A stretch of DNA of 64,000 nt from DATJPD01 sp035506575. GTDB lineage: Bacteria > Pseudomonadota > Alphaproteobacteria > CACIAM-22H2. Location of the stretch: NCBI GenBank assembly GCA_035506575.1, contig DATJPD010000082.1, positions 69,642 through 133,641 of the forward strand, given 5' to 3'. Numbering within the stretch: the stretch's first letter is position 1; each line of letters opens with the position of its first letter. Below, piece after piece: positions 1 through 8,546 of this stretch. The notes beneath the pieces are model-generated. The model searched no databases, was not told the DNA's origin, and was given only the letters and a program-made list of their open reading frames with translations. A program made the translations under genes and the position numbers.

Positions 1-219
1 CAACCGCTCCGCTGCCGGGCCTTCCGCCTTCAGGCGGTGCAGGACCAAGAACATGTGCAGCGCGATTAGCTCGAAACGGCCGTCGAGGGTATCGGGCACG
101 CCGCAGGCCGAATAGAAGATCGGGCGGCGCGCCTGCTCCACGGTCGTGCGGTACAATATTGCCGCACTGTGGGCGGCGACGTCGGCATTGCCGTGTTTCA
201 AGGAAAATAATCGCCACAT
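1..219 (-). CDS. Ubiquinol-cytochrome c chaperone (CBP3-like), 3' part cut by window edge
   Basis: The gene begins at an ATG at 219-217 and runs off the left edge, so only the first 73 codons are seen. The reading begins MWRLFSLKH and contains VPDTLDGRFELIALH, which is characteristic of the ubiquinol-cytochrome c chaperone family (assembly of the cytochrome bc1 complex at the inner membrane). An in-frame TAA lies 18 bases upstream of the ATG, which fixes the start region. It is divergent from the BamE lipoprotein gene, a common alphaproteobacterial arrangement. The family call rests on this N-terminal signature only. Confidence 0.85.
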   Translation of the reverse strand, partial: MWRLFSLKHGNADVAAHSAAILYRTTVEQARRPIFYSACGVPDTLDGRFELIALHMFLVLHRLKAEGPAAERL

Positions 220-351
220 GGTGCATCGAGCATAACGTTAACCTTGTCGCGCGTCGCGCCTTACCTTGACAGGGCAAAGTACGGATGCATTCTATCCGCG
301 CTTTGCGGGGTGCCCGTGAGTCGCCCGCTGGCGAACGACAAAGGCAGGATT

Positions 352-882
352 ATGCAGGGGAAAAGGGTTCGGCGCGGCATGTCACGTCCGTTCGGGCGCA
401 TCTTCGGCCGCACCATCGTGTTGGCCGCGGGGCTCGCGCTCAGCGCCTGTCAGCACCACGTCGACGACCTCGGCTACGTGCCGGATCCGGACGAGGTCGC
501 GCGCATCAAGCCCGGTCTGCAAGGCCGCGACGAGGTCCGCGAGATCCTCGGCTCGCCCTCGAGCGCCAGCACCTTCACCGACGACCGCTGGTTCTACATC
601 AGCAAGAAGATCGAGTGGGTCGCGTTCTTCACGCCCGACGTCCTCGATCAGAAGGTCATCGAGGTCGATTTCGACAAGGACGGCATGGTCTCCGAGGTCC
701 GCAACTACACGCTCAAGGACAGCGAGCAGATCGACCCCGTGACGCGCAAGACGCCGTCGCCCGGACGCGAGCTTGGGTTCTTCGAACAGTTGATCGGCAA
801 CATCGGCAAGTTCAACACGCCGCAAAGCGGCAGCGGCGGTTCGACCACCGGCCCCGGCGGCGGCACCGGCCCCGGCTACTGA
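352..882 (+). CDS. bamE: Outer membrane assembly lipoprotein BamE (SmpA/OmlA family)
   Basis: The product is a lipoprotein of the outer-membrane beta-barrel assembly (BAM) complex. A hydrophobic signal ending in the lipobox LSAC gives a predicted lipidated Cys near residue 33. The SmpA/OmlA fold follows (VPDPDEVARIKPGLQGRDEV, then LGSPSS and DDRWFYISKK). The C-terminal tail is Gly/Ser/Thr-rich and probably disordered. I chose the ATG at 352 because AAGG (341-344) lies at good spacing. An in-frame ATG at 379 would also leave a valid signal peptide, and the frame is open upstream to 244. It is divergent from the bc1 chaperone and convergent with hppA. Confidence 0.88.
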   Translation: MQGKRVRRGMSRPFGRIFGRTIVLAAGLALSACQHHVDDLGYVPDPDEVARIKPGLQGRDEVREILGSPSSASTFTDDRWFYISKKIEWVAFFTPDVLDQKVIEVDFDKDGMVSEVRNYTLKDSEQIDPVTRKTPSPGRELGFFEQLIGNIGKFNTPQSGSGGSTTGPGGGTGPGY

Positions 883-900
883 CGGGCCGGCTCAAAAACG

Positions 901-935
901 AAAAGCCCCGGAGCCTAGACGGCCCCGGGGCTTTT
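901..935. terminator. Bidirectional intrinsic terminator between bamE and hppA
   Basis: An 11-bp perfect stem (901-911 with 925-935, AAAAGCCCCGG against CCGGGGCTTTT) closes a 13-nt loop. T-rich sequence follows on both strands. It lies between the convergent stops of bamE (882) and hppA (956), so it can terminate both transcripts. Confidence 0.85.
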
Positions 936-955
936 GTTTTTGCGCTGACCCGACG

Positions 956-3049
956 TCAGTGCGCCAGGATCGCGAGCAGCAGGATCGCGACGATGTTGAT
1001 GATCTTGATCATCGGGTTCACCGCCGGGCCAGCCGTGTCCTTGTAGGGATCGCCGACCGTATCGCCGGTCACCGCCGCCTTGTGCGTGTCGGAGCCCTTG
1101 CCGCCGTAATGCCCGTCCTCGATGTACTTCTTGGCATTGTCCCAGGCGCCGCCGCCCGAGGTCATCGAGATCGCGACGAACAGGCCGGTGACGATCGTGC
1201 CAACGAGCATGGCGCCCACGGCGGTGAACGCCGCCGCCTGGCCGCCGATGAACCGGATGACGAAGTAGAGCACGACCGGCGCCAGGACCGGCAGCAGCGA
1301 CGGCACGATCATCTCGGCGATCGCCGCCTTGGTCAGAAGGTCGACCGCCTTGCCGTAATCCGGCTTGGCCGTGCCCTCCATGATGCCCTTGATCTCCTGG
1401 AACTGGCGGCGCACTTCGACCACCACCGAGCCGGCAGCACGCCCGACCGCGGTCATGGCCATGGCGCCGAACAGGTACGGCAGGAGACCGCCGATGAACA
1501 ACCCGACGATCACATAAGGATCGTTGAGGGTGAACTGCAGCTTCAGGTTCGGGAAGTAGTGCTGCAGGTCCTCGGTGTAAGCGGCGAACAGCACGAGAGC
1601 CGCGAGACCCGCCGAGCCGATCGCATAACCCTTGGTCACGGCCTTGGTCGTGTTGCCGACCGCATCCAGCGCGTCGGTCGTCTTGCGGATGTCCTTGGGC
1701 AGCTGCGACATCTCGGCGATGCCGCCGGCGTTGTCGGTCACCGGCCCGTAGGCGTCGAGCGCCACGATCATGCCGGCCAGCGCCAGCATCGTCGTGGCCG
1801 CGATCGCGATCCCGAACAGGCCCGCGTTCAGATAGGCCAGGAGGATGCCGCCGCAGATCACGATCACCGGCAGGGCCGTCGCCTCCATCGAGACGGCCAG
1901 CCCTTTGATGATGTTCGTCGCATGCCCCGTCTGCGAGGCTTCGGCGACACTCTGCACCGGCCGGTAGTCGACGCCGGTGTAGTATTCGGTGATCCACACC
2001 AGAAGGCCCGTCACCGCGAGCCCGGTGAGCGCGCAGTAGAAAAGGTGCCGGCCGGTGAAGGTCAGCCCGTTGATGGTGAACTGCGTGCCGAAGCCGATAT
2101 ACCACTGGACGATCACGCCGATGATGATCACCGATAGGATACCGGTGACGATCAGGGCCTTGTACAGCGCCTTCATGATCTTGCCATCGGCGCTCAGCTT
2201 GACGAAGAACGTGCCGACCACCGAGGCCGCGATGCAGCCGCCGCTGATCAAGAGCGGGAACAGCATCATCTGGCTCTGCACGGGCCCCGTGAAGAAGATC
2301 GCCGTGAGCAGCATGGTCGCCACGATCGTGACCGCATAGGTCTCGAACAAGTCGGCGGCCATGCCGGCGCAGTCGCCCACGTTGTCGCCCACGTTGTCGG
2401 CGATCACCGCCGGATTGCGCGGGTCATCCTCAGGGATGTTCTTTTCGATCTTGCCGACGAGGTCGGCGCCGACGTCAGCACCCTTGGTGAAAATACCGCC
2501 GCCGAGACGGGCAAAGATGGAGATCAGAGAGGCGCCGAACGACAGGGCCACCAGCGCCTCGAGGATCGAGCGCTGGCTGGCTGCGTCGTTGCCGCCGATC
2601 CAGTGCAGCAGGATGCCGTAGTACAGCGTGACGCCGAGGAGCCCGAGACCGACGACGAGAAGGCCCGTGATGGCGCCGGAGCGGAACGCGACGTCGAGGG
2701 CCGGCTGCATGCCTTCGCGGGCCGCGGCCGCCGTACGCACGTTGGCGCGCACCGAGACGTTCATGCCGATATAGCCGGCCGAACCGGACAGGACTGCGCC
2801 GATTACGAACCCGACGGCGACATGGATGCCGAGGAAAAAGCCGAGGATGATCGTCACCACCACGCCGGCGATGGCGATCGTCCGATATTGGCGGTTGAGA
2901 TAGGCGCGGGCGCCCTCTTGGATGGCCGCCGAGATCTCCTGCATGCGCGCGGTGCCGGTCCCGGCCGCCATCACCTTGTTGTAAGCATAGACGCCGTAGA
3001 TGAGGGCGAGCACGCCGCACGCCACGACGATCCAATAGGCTTCGGTCAT
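956..3049 (-). CDS. hppA: K+-insensitive proton-translocating pyrophosphatase HppA
   Basis: This 697-aa polytopic membrane pump hydrolyses pyrophosphate and exports protons across the inner membrane. Hallmark substrate-binding motifs are visible: DVGADLVGK (about 192-200), DNVGDNVGD (218-226) and GPVTDNAGG (435-443). The lysine in GNTTK (K469), where K+-dependent enzymes carry alanine, marks the K+-independent class. Length is normal for the family. The gene stands alone and converges on bamE through a shared terminator. The 182 bases upstream, before the oxygenase gene, hold its promoter region but no further gene. Confidence 0.96.
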   Translation of the reverse strand: MTEAYWIVVACGVLALIYGVYAYNKVMAAGTGTARMQEISAAIQEGARAYLNRQYRTIAIAGVVVTIILGFFLGIHVAVGFVIGAVLSGSAGYIGMNVSVRANVRTAAAAREGMQPALDVAFRSGAITGLLVVGLGLLGVTLYYGILLHWIGGNDAASQRSILEALVALSFGASLISIFARLGGGIFTKGADVGADLVGKIEKNIPEDDPRNPAVIADNVGDNVGDCAGMAADLFETYAVTIVATMLLTAIFFTGPVQSQMMLFPLLISGGCIAASVVGTFFVKLSADGKIMKALYKALIVTGILSVIIIGVIVQWYIGFGTQFTINGLTFTGRHLFYCALTGLAVTGLLVWITEYYTGVDYRPVQSVAEASQTGHATNIIKGLAVSMEATALPVIVICGGILLAYLNAGLFGIAIAATTMLALAGMIVALDAYGPVTDNAGGIAEMSQLPKDIRKTTDALDAVGNTTKAVTKGYAIGSAGLAALVLFAAYTEDLQHYFPNLKLQFTLNDPYVIVGLFIGGLLPYLFGAMAMTAVGRAAGSVVVEVRRQFQEIKGIMEGTAKPDYGKAVDLLTKAAIAEMIVPSLLPVLAPVVLYFVIRFIGGQAAAFTAVGAMLVGTIVTGLFVAISMTSGGGAWDNAKKYIEDGHYGGKGSDTHKAAVTGDTVGDPYKDTAGPAVNPMIKIINIVAILLLAILAH

Positions 3050-3231
3050 AGGTCGAAATCCTTCAGCGTTTTTCTTGTTCGATCCGGTTCTGCCCGGCCG
3101 CTAACTCTAAGATTTTGAGGGAAATTTGCGATTCTCGGGCTGCGGAGCGGGCGCGAACATGCCAGAACCGCCCTGCCCTGGCAAGCATGCGGGCCGTGCC
3201 CCGGCCGGCTATCTGCCGCAGGACGTTAACC

Positions 3232-4110
3232 TCAGGCGGCGCGGCCCACTGGCGGGTCGACGTCGAGGGTGGTGCTGCGGCGCAGCTCGCGGCGGAGCGT
3301 GGGGTCATGGCGCCGGCCGCGATGGATGACGCAGCGGTTGTCCCAGATCACGAGGTCGCCGGGGCGCCATTGGTGGCGGTACACGAACTGCCGCTGGGTA
3401 GCGTGCTCGATCAGGTCCGAGACCAGGAGCCGGCTTTCGGGAACGGTCATGCCCAGGACGTGGGTGATGTGCACGCCCACGAACAGGACCTTGCGCCCGG
3501 AGCCCGGGTGCACCCGGACCAGCGGCCATTGGGCAGGCGGGATCGCCGCTTTTTGGGCGTCGGTATAGGTCTCGCCCAGCATGATCCGCGAATGGAGAGC
3601 TGAATGTTCGGCCGTGAGCCCGTCGATCTCGGCCTTGGCCTCCTCCGGGAGCGCGTCATAGGCCGCGCGCAGGTCGGCATATTCGGTCTCCCCACCCTTG
3701 GGCGTGACCACCAGCGCATGCAGCATGGAATAGCGCGCCGCCGGCTTCTGGAAGGAGCTGTCGCTGTGCCACAGAGCGTTGGCGATGTTGCCGACGATCC
3801 GCCGATGGTCGCGTGCCGCGATCCGGCCGCTCTCGTCGAGATTGGAGATATCGGCCAACTCCTCGTACCCGAGCCGGTCCGGCTGACCGCGCCGGACCTT
3901 CTTCAAGCCGATATCCAGCGGCCCGAAGGCGCGGGTGAACGCGAGCTGCTGCTCCGGCCCGACCGGCTTCCCGCGCAGCACCAGGACCGCGTAGCGGTCC
4001 ATGGCGGCGTTGATCTCCTGGACCAGGTCCGGGTCCGGGACCCGGCCGATATCGACGTCGTCGGTCTCTGCCGCGAACAGCGGATGGAGCGGGTGCAGTC
4101 GTAGAGCCAC
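3232..4110 (-). CDS. TauD/TfdA-family Fe(II)/2-oxoglutarate dioxygenase
   Basis: The 292-aa protein has the TauD/TfdA double-stranded beta-helix pattern. WHSDSSF supplies iron ligands H115 and D117. WDNRCVIHRG supplies the distal ligand H263, and the downstream Arg-rich LRRELRR likely binds 2-oxoglutarate carboxylate. Such enzymes hydroxylate sulfonates, aryloxyalkanoates or similar acids; the substrate here cannot be read from sequence. It sits 16 nt downstream of an MFS transporter on the same strand. The likely reading is a two-gene operon for uptake and oxidative attack on one compound. Confidence 0.88.
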   Translation of the reverse strand: MALRLHPLHPLFAAETDDVDIGRVPDPDLVQEINAAMDRYAVLVLRGKPVGPEQQLAFTRAFGPLDIGLKKVRRGQPDRLGYEELADISNLDESGRIAARDHRRIVGNIANALWHSDSSFQKPAARYSMLHALVVTPKGGETEYADLRAAYDALPEEAKAEIDGLTAEHSALHSRIMLGETYTDAQKAAIPPAQWPLVRVHPGSGRKVLFVGVHITHVLGMTVPESRLLVSDLIEHATQRQFVYRHQWRPGDLVIWDNRCVIHRGRRHDPTLRRELRRSTTLDVDPPVGRAA

Positions 4111-4126
4111 GGCCGCCCCCCTGCGC

Positions 4127-5326
4127 CTACGCCGCGACGGTCCGCCGCTTCAGCGCGAGCCAGGCGAGTGCGGCCAGCGCTGCGGCGATGAACGGGACGG
4201 CCACGACATTGAGGCCATTCCACCCGAGCGTGTTGAAGAAGGCGCCCGAGGACAGAGCGCCGGTGGCCATCATGCCGAAGACCAGGAAGTCGTTGGCGGC
4301 CTGCACCTTCGCCTTCTCGGCAGGCCGGTAGACCTGGGTCAGCAACGTGGTGGCGCCGACATAGGTGAAGTTCCATCCGATGCCCAGCAGGAACAGGCCG
4401 AGCCAGAACTGTGCCACCGCCGTGCCCGACATGTTGACCGCCAGGCACGCGGCGAGGATCACCAGGCCGCAGGTGATGACGTTGGTCGCGCCGAACCTGC
4501 CGATCAGGGTTCCGGTGAAGAACGACGGCGCGAACATGCCGAGCACGTGCCACTGGATGACGAACGCGGCAGACTCGAACGGATACGAGCACGCGATCAT
4601 GGCCAGCGGCGTGACCGTCATCAGCAAGGTCATCGTGCCGTAGCCGATCATGCCCGAGAGAATCGCGACCCTGGCCGCGGGCTGGCGCAGGATCTCGCGC
4701 AAGGGCCGGCCGCTGTCGCGCCGCTCCTCGGCCGTGGGGCTGGGGATTTCGATGAACTGCAGCACGATCAAGGCGATCACGGCCACGAGCGACAAGGCCG
4801 CGAACGACCCGGCGAAGGTCACCGGCGCCAGCAGATCCTTGGTGAGCTTGGCCAACTCGGGGCCGAGGACCGCGGCGATGACGCCCCCGGCCAGGGTGTA
4901 GGAAATCGCCTTGCCGCGCCACGCCTCGCTCGTCCCGTCGACTGCCGCAAACCGATAGGACTGGCCGAAACCGTTGTAGACGCCGTTGACCGCACTGCCG
5001 AGGCAGAACAGGAAAAACGACGCATGCAGGACGCCCCACGCCGCCAGCGCCGTGCCGACGATCCCGAAGGCGGCCCCGACGGTGTAGCCCCAGCGGCGCC
5101 CCACGCGCCGCATGAAGAGGTTCGAGGGGATCTGGGTGAATACCACGAACGCCTGCTGGAGAGCCACGGGCAGGGTCGCCCAGGCCTTGTCGGGCGCCAG
5201 CGTGTAGCCGACGATCGACGCCTCGGCGATCATCGTCGACGTGCCGATCATGAAGAGCGCCTGGCAGAGCGCCAGCAACATGACGTTGCGCCGGGAGGTG
5301 CGGTCGTCGATCGCGATGGATGTCAT
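4127..5326 (-). CDS. MFS transporter
   Basis: The 399-aa protein has about 12 hydrophobic segments. The loop after the second segment carries the MFS signature-like RRVGRRWGY. The family moves small solutes with proton coupling; the substrate is unknown. It is directly upstream of the TauD/TfdA dioxygenase (16-nt gap), so it probably imports that enzyme's substrate or exports its product. The start ATG follows the upstream periplasmic-protein gene by 27 nt. Confidence 0.85.
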   Translation of the reverse strand: MTSIAIDDRTSRRNVMLLALCQALFMIGTSTMIAEASIVGYTLAPDKAWATLPVALQQAFVVFTQIPSNLFMRRVGRRWGYTVGAAFGIVGTALAAWGVLHASFFLFCLGSAVNGVYNGFGQSYRFAAVDGTSEAWRGKAISYTLAGGVIAAVLGPELAKLTKDLLAPVTFAGSFAALSLVAVIALIVLQFIEIPSPTAEERRDSGRPLREILRQPAARVAILSGMIGYGTMTLLMTVTPLAMIACSYPFESAAFVIQWHVLGMFAPSFFTGTLIGRFGATNVITCGLVILAACLAVNMSGTAVAQFWLGLFLLGIGWNFTYVGATTLLTQVYRPAEKAKVQAANDFLVFGMMATGALSSGAFFNTLGWNGLNVVAVPFIAAALAALAWLALKRRTVAA

Positions 5327-5353
5327 GTCGAAGGGATACCGTCGCTGGTTGCT

Positions 5354-5782
5354 TCAGGAGACTTTCCGGGTGAAGGACCGGAGGAATTCGATGTTCTTCA
5401 CCACGTCGGGCCCAAGCACCCGCACGCATGACGCGCTCAGCCGCCGCTTCAGTGCCTCGGGATCGATGCCGGCGTCGGCGGCGTTCGGCAGATTGGCAAG
5501 CGCGTTGATGTCCATGACGAAGGCGTCGTTGAGCTTCGGCATCATGTCCTGGACTTTGACCTGGGCGGCCGAATCCGCGACGTCGAGCACGATGACGAAG
5601 CCGATATGCTTCTCGACCACGCCGTTGCGCTGGATCGAGACGACAAGCGGGTCAAGACGCACGCCGATCGGCTTGTCCTTGCCAGGCAAGGCCGGCTCCT
5701 CGGCGGCAAGGGCGGGCGCCGCCCCCATCGTGACGCAGAAAAGAACAACGGCAGCCAGCACGCGGACCAGACGGACGATCAC
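5354..5782 (-). CDS. FliL-like secreted or membrane-anchored protein
   Basis: The 142-aa protein begins with a hydrophobic export signal (VLAAVVLFCVTMGAAPALA) with AxA-type cleavage near residue 27. The rest matches the general pattern of the FliL C-terminal domain: LDPLVVSI, a beta strand, then MMPKLNDAFVMDIN and a closing NIEFLRSFTRK. No flagellar gene lies nearby, so a flagellar role is not supported; stomatin-like FliL relatives act elsewhere in the envelope. It precedes the MFS gene by 27 nt on the same strand and may be co-transcribed. The family call is tentative. Confidence 0.55.
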   Translation of the reverse strand: MIVRLVRVLAAVVLFCVTMGAAPALAAEEPALPGKDKPIGVRLDPLVVSIQRNGVVEKHIGFVIVLDVADSAAQVKVQDMMPKLNDAFVMDINALANLPNAADAGIDPEALKRRLSASCVRVLGPDVVKNIEFLRSFTRKVS

Positions 5783-5860
5783 GGCGTTCCTCGTTGAGTC
5801 GGCGCAAGTTTAGGCCCGTGGCCTGCGGAATTCAAAGTCGCCGGCAAGCCCCGCAGGCGG

Positions 5861-6577
5861 TCATTTGGACCCTGGGCCGAGCGGCAGGTCGGCCAGGACC
5901 TCCTCGGACTCGCGCATGGCATTGCCGCCGACTTCGTCGGTCACGTAATCCGGGTCGCGAAGCGAGGCGGCGGCGAGGCCGGTCGCGCGCGCCACGGCCT
6001 CGATGATCGGCTCCCGCGCGTCCTGGGGGGCCGTGTGCAGGGCGGCAGCGGCAGTAAAGATGGCCTGCGAGGGCACGGCGCGCGCCGCGGCGACGGCGAC
6101 AGCGGCCGCCGTCTGCGGCGCCAGGCGGATCATCGCCGACGCGATCAGGGGGGCGGCCTGCGGGGCTGCCTCGGCCACGACCCGTGCCGCGTCCGCCGCC
6201 TGATCCGGTGCCGCCAGCGCGATCGCGGCCGCGACCGGCACCGGTGCCGGCTGGGCGAGACCGGCCACGTCGGCCGCCAGCGGGACGGCTCCCGCAGGGT
6301 CCGCCGCCGCACTGGCCCGCACGACCGCGAATGCGACGCGGCGCACGTCGCGCTGGCCGGGTGCCACCTCGAACAAAGCGGCGGCCGCATCCTCCGGATA
6401 GGCGCCCTGCTGGATCAGGCGCAGCGCCGCGGCGTCGGCGCCGAGCCCGCCTGCGATCAGCCGGCGCGCCTGGTCGCGCAGATCATCCCCCGCTCCGGCC
6501 GCCATGGCCCACGCAGCTGACGCGACGGTCGCGAGGAGAATGACCATGCCGCGCATGCGCATCGCAGCGGTGGTCAA
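5861..6577 (-). CDS. Alanine-rich exported protein of unknown function
   Basis: The 238-aa protein has an N-terminal signal (MVILLATVASAAWAMAAGA) and is about one-third alanine. Irregular helical repeats with phase-like Ala/Val/Pro spacing run through residues 30-200, suggesting an alpha-solenoid. I recognise no catalytic motif. Its ATG overlaps the thiL stop by four bases (6574-6577), so it is translationally coupled as the last gene of the rib/thiL operon. An in-frame internal ATG near codon 6 or 8 is an alternative start. Conservation of this coupling would be the main clue to its role. Confidence 0.6.
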   Translation of the reverse strand: MTTAAMRMRGMVILLATVASAAWAMAAGAGDDLRDQARRLIAGGLGADAAALRLIQQGAYPEDAAAALFEVAPGQRDVRRVAFAVVRASAAADPAGAVPLAADVAGLAQPAPVPVAAAIALAAPDQAADAARVVAEAAPQAAPLIASAMIRLAPQTAAAVAVAAARAVPSQAIFTAAAALHTAPQDAREPIIEAVARATGLAAASLRDPDYVTDEVGGNAMRESEEVLADLPLGPGSK

Positions 6578-7560
6578 AAATGCGTCCAGCCGCCCTGCGC
6601 GAGCTTGCGCCGGCGGCCCCGGGCATCGAGGACACTCACGCCCCTGCCCGCCTCCATGCGGCCGATGCGCGTCATCGCCACACCGGATGCGGCGGCCAAG
6701 CGCGCGATCTCGGGTGCCGCCGCCGGCGGCGCGGTGAAGAGAATCTCGTAGTCATCTCCGCCGGTGAGAACCTGCTCCATGAGCTGCGACCGCGCCGCGA
6801 GGGCGGCTTTTGCAGGCGTCGACAGGGGCACCGAGGTTTCGTCGATCACGGCGCACAATTTCGAGGTTTCGCAGACATGGCCCAAATCGGCGACCAGCCC
6901 GTCGGAGATATCGATGGCGGCCGTCGCGATGCCGGGCAGCTGCGGCCCGAGCGCCACGCGCGGCCGCGGCACCTGGTAGCGGCCGATGAGATGCTGGCGC
7001 TGCTTGGCCGTAAGAGAACGCAGTTTGCCGCGGCGCGCCATCAGCCCGAGGGCCGCATCGCCGATCGTGCCGGTGACGTAGACCTCGTCGCCCGCCCGCG
7101 CCCCGTTACGTCGCAAGCCCCGGCCCGGCCGCACGATGCCCAGAAGGGTGATCGCGAACGTCGCCGGTCCGGGTGTCGCCTTGGTATCGCCGCCCACGAG
7201 CGAGACGTCGAACTCCGCCTGGTCGTGCGCCAGCCCTTTGGCGAAGCGAGAGACCCATGCGTTGCCCACGCGCTTCGGAAATGCCGCGTCGAGCAGGTAC
7301 CAGCGCGGGGTCGCACCTTTGGCGGCAAGGTCGGAAAGGTTTCTGCGCAGCACCTTGCGCGCGATCAGATCCGGCGGATCGTCCGGCAGGAAATGGACGG
7401 TGGCGACGATCGAATCCGTCTTCGCGACCAGTTCGTGGCCGTCGGGGACGTCGAGAAACGCCGCGTCGTCGGTCAGGCCGAAGGCGCCGGCCACGCCGGC
7501 CGCGAGCGGCGCGAAATAGCGCGCGATGATCTCGAATTCACCGCTTCTCTTTGGCGGCAT
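6574..7560 (-). CDS. thiL: Thiamine-monophosphate kinase ThiL
   Basis: The enzyme phosphorylates thiamine monophosphate to thiamine diphosphate with ATP in the cytoplasm. Family features are SGEFEIIARYFAPLA at the N terminus, GLTDDAAFLDV (Mg/ATP-binding aspartates), SLVGGDTKATPGP, and DISDGLVADLGHV with GGDDYEILFTAPP toward the C terminus. I took the ATG at 7560 (MPPKRSGEF) rather than an upstream in-frame start at 7587, because family members begin just before SGEF. It overlaps the end of nusB by 23 nt and the next gene by 4 nt. Confidence 0.95.
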   Translation of the reverse strand: MPPKRSGEFEIIARYFAPLAAGVAGAFGLTDDAAFLDVPDGHELVAKTDSIVATVHFLPDDPPDLIARKVLRRNLSDLAAKGATPRWYLLDAAFPKRVGNAWVSRFAKGLAHDQAEFDVSLVGGDTKATPGPATFAITLLGIVRPGRGLRRNGARAGDEVYVTGTIGDAALGLMARRGKLRSLTAKQRQHLIGRYQVPRPRVALGPQLPGIATAAIDISDGLVADLGHVCETSKLCAVIDETSVPLSTPAKAALAARSQLMEQVLTGGDDYEILFTAPPAAAPEIARLAAASGVAMTRIGRMEAGRGVSVLDARGRRRKLAQGGWTHF

Positions 7561-8068
7561 TCGGGAGTTCCTGCGGCCGCAGCTCACGGGCGAGACGGTC
7601 GAGCACGCCGTTCACGAAGCCCCGCTCCTTGTCGCCGAGAAAAGCGCGCGCCACATCGAGATACTGGTCGATGACGACGCGGGCCGGCACATCCGCGAAC
7701 TCCAGGAGCTCGCAGGCACCCGCCCGCAGGACGGCGCGCATCACGGAATCCAGCCGCTCGAGCGGCCAGCCCGCGGTCAAGGCGCCACTGATCAGCCGGT
7801 CGATGTCGGTGCGACGCACCGAGGCGGCAGCCGTGAGCGTTGCGAACAGCTTGGGGTCCGCGGGCGGACGCTGGTCCGCCTCGCCGAGCCGGTGATCGCG
7901 AAACTCGGCGATCACCTCGTCGGCCGGCCGCGCCGACATTTCGATCTGGTAGAGCGCCTGGACAGCGGCGATCCGTGCGGCGAGGCGCGGCGATTGCTGA
8001 CGGCGCGGACGCGCCGGCGTGCCGCCGCCGTCGGGCTCCGGCGGGGTGGATGGATCGCGGCCGGTCAT
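7538..8068 (-). CDS. nusB: Transcription antitermination factor NusB
   Basis: The protein is the RNA-binding partner of NusE (S10) in rRNA antitermination. The conserved core runs from RLAARIAAVQALYQIEMS to GACELLEFADVPARVVIDQY and FVNGVLDRLARELR. The N-terminal approximately 25 residues (Pro/Gly/Arg-rich) precede the domain and look disordered. The ATG at 8068 overlaps the ribH stop (ATGA, 8065-8068), which favours it over an upstream in-frame codon. The ribH-nusB-thiL linkage is the classic bacterial arrangement. Confidence 0.94.
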   Translation of the reverse strand: MTGRDPSTPPEPDGGGTPARPRRQQSPRLAARIAAVQALYQIEMSARPADEVIAEFRDHRLGEADQRPPADPKLFATLTAAASVRRTDIDRLISGALTAGWPLERLDSVMRAVLRAGACELLEFADVPARVVIDQYLDVARAFLGDKERGFVNGVLDRLARELRPQELPNAAKEKR

Positions 8069-8529
8069 CGCGGAAAGAGCCGGAATCGACGTTTGAGGTC
8101 GATCATGGCAAGGCAGGCGCGCGCCGCATCGCCGCCCTTGTTCAGGCGGTCGACCTTGGCGCGCTCCCACGCCTGGTCCTCGTTCTCGACCGTCAGCACG
8201 CCGAAGCCCAGCGCCAGGGAGTAATGGACGGCGAGATCCTGGAGCGCTCGCGCCGTCTCCTGGCAGATGTGGTCGTAATGGGTCGTTTCGCCGCGGATCA
8301 CGCAGCCGAGCGCCACGTATCCGTCGAAGCGGCGGCGGCCCGGCGAAAAGTCCAGCGAGCGCACCGCGTATTGAATGGCGGCCGGAATCTCGAACGCGCC
8401 GGGGACGGCGAACCGCTCGTAGGTGGCGCCGGCCTCCTCGAGCACGGCGATCGCGCCGCGCATGAGCTCGTCCGCGAGGGGCTCATAGAACCGGGCCTCG
8501 ACGATCATGACGTGGGGTGCAACTGCCAT
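8065..8529 (-). CDS. ribH: 6,7-dimethyl-8-ribityllumazine synthase RibH
   Basis: This is the penultimate enzyme of riboflavin synthesis, condensing 5-amino-6-ribitylaminouracil with 3,4-dihydroxybutanone phosphate. Motifs are VPGAFEIP, GCVIRGETTHYDHIC (with the catalytic His) and GVLTVENEDQAWERA. The ATG at 8529 follows GGAGA by seven bases; an upstream in-frame start (8580) lacks such a site. The gene lies 17 nt downstream of ribBX and is coupled to nusB by ATGA. Confidence 0.95.
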   Translation of the reverse strand: MAVAPHVMIVEARFYEPLADELMRGAIAVLEEAGATYERFAVPGAFEIPAAIQYAVRSLDFSPGRRRFDGYVALGCVIRGETTHYDHICQETARALQDLAVHYSLALGFGVLTVENEDQAWERAKVDRLNKGGDAARACLAMIDLKRRFRLFPR

Positions 8530-8546
8530 TCCCGTATCTCCTGCCG

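Noticed and set aside
959..2137. Long open frame antisense to hppA
   Set aside because: High GC leaves the opposite strand open; its translation is Arg/His/Asp-rich with no domain, and hppA is unmistakable.
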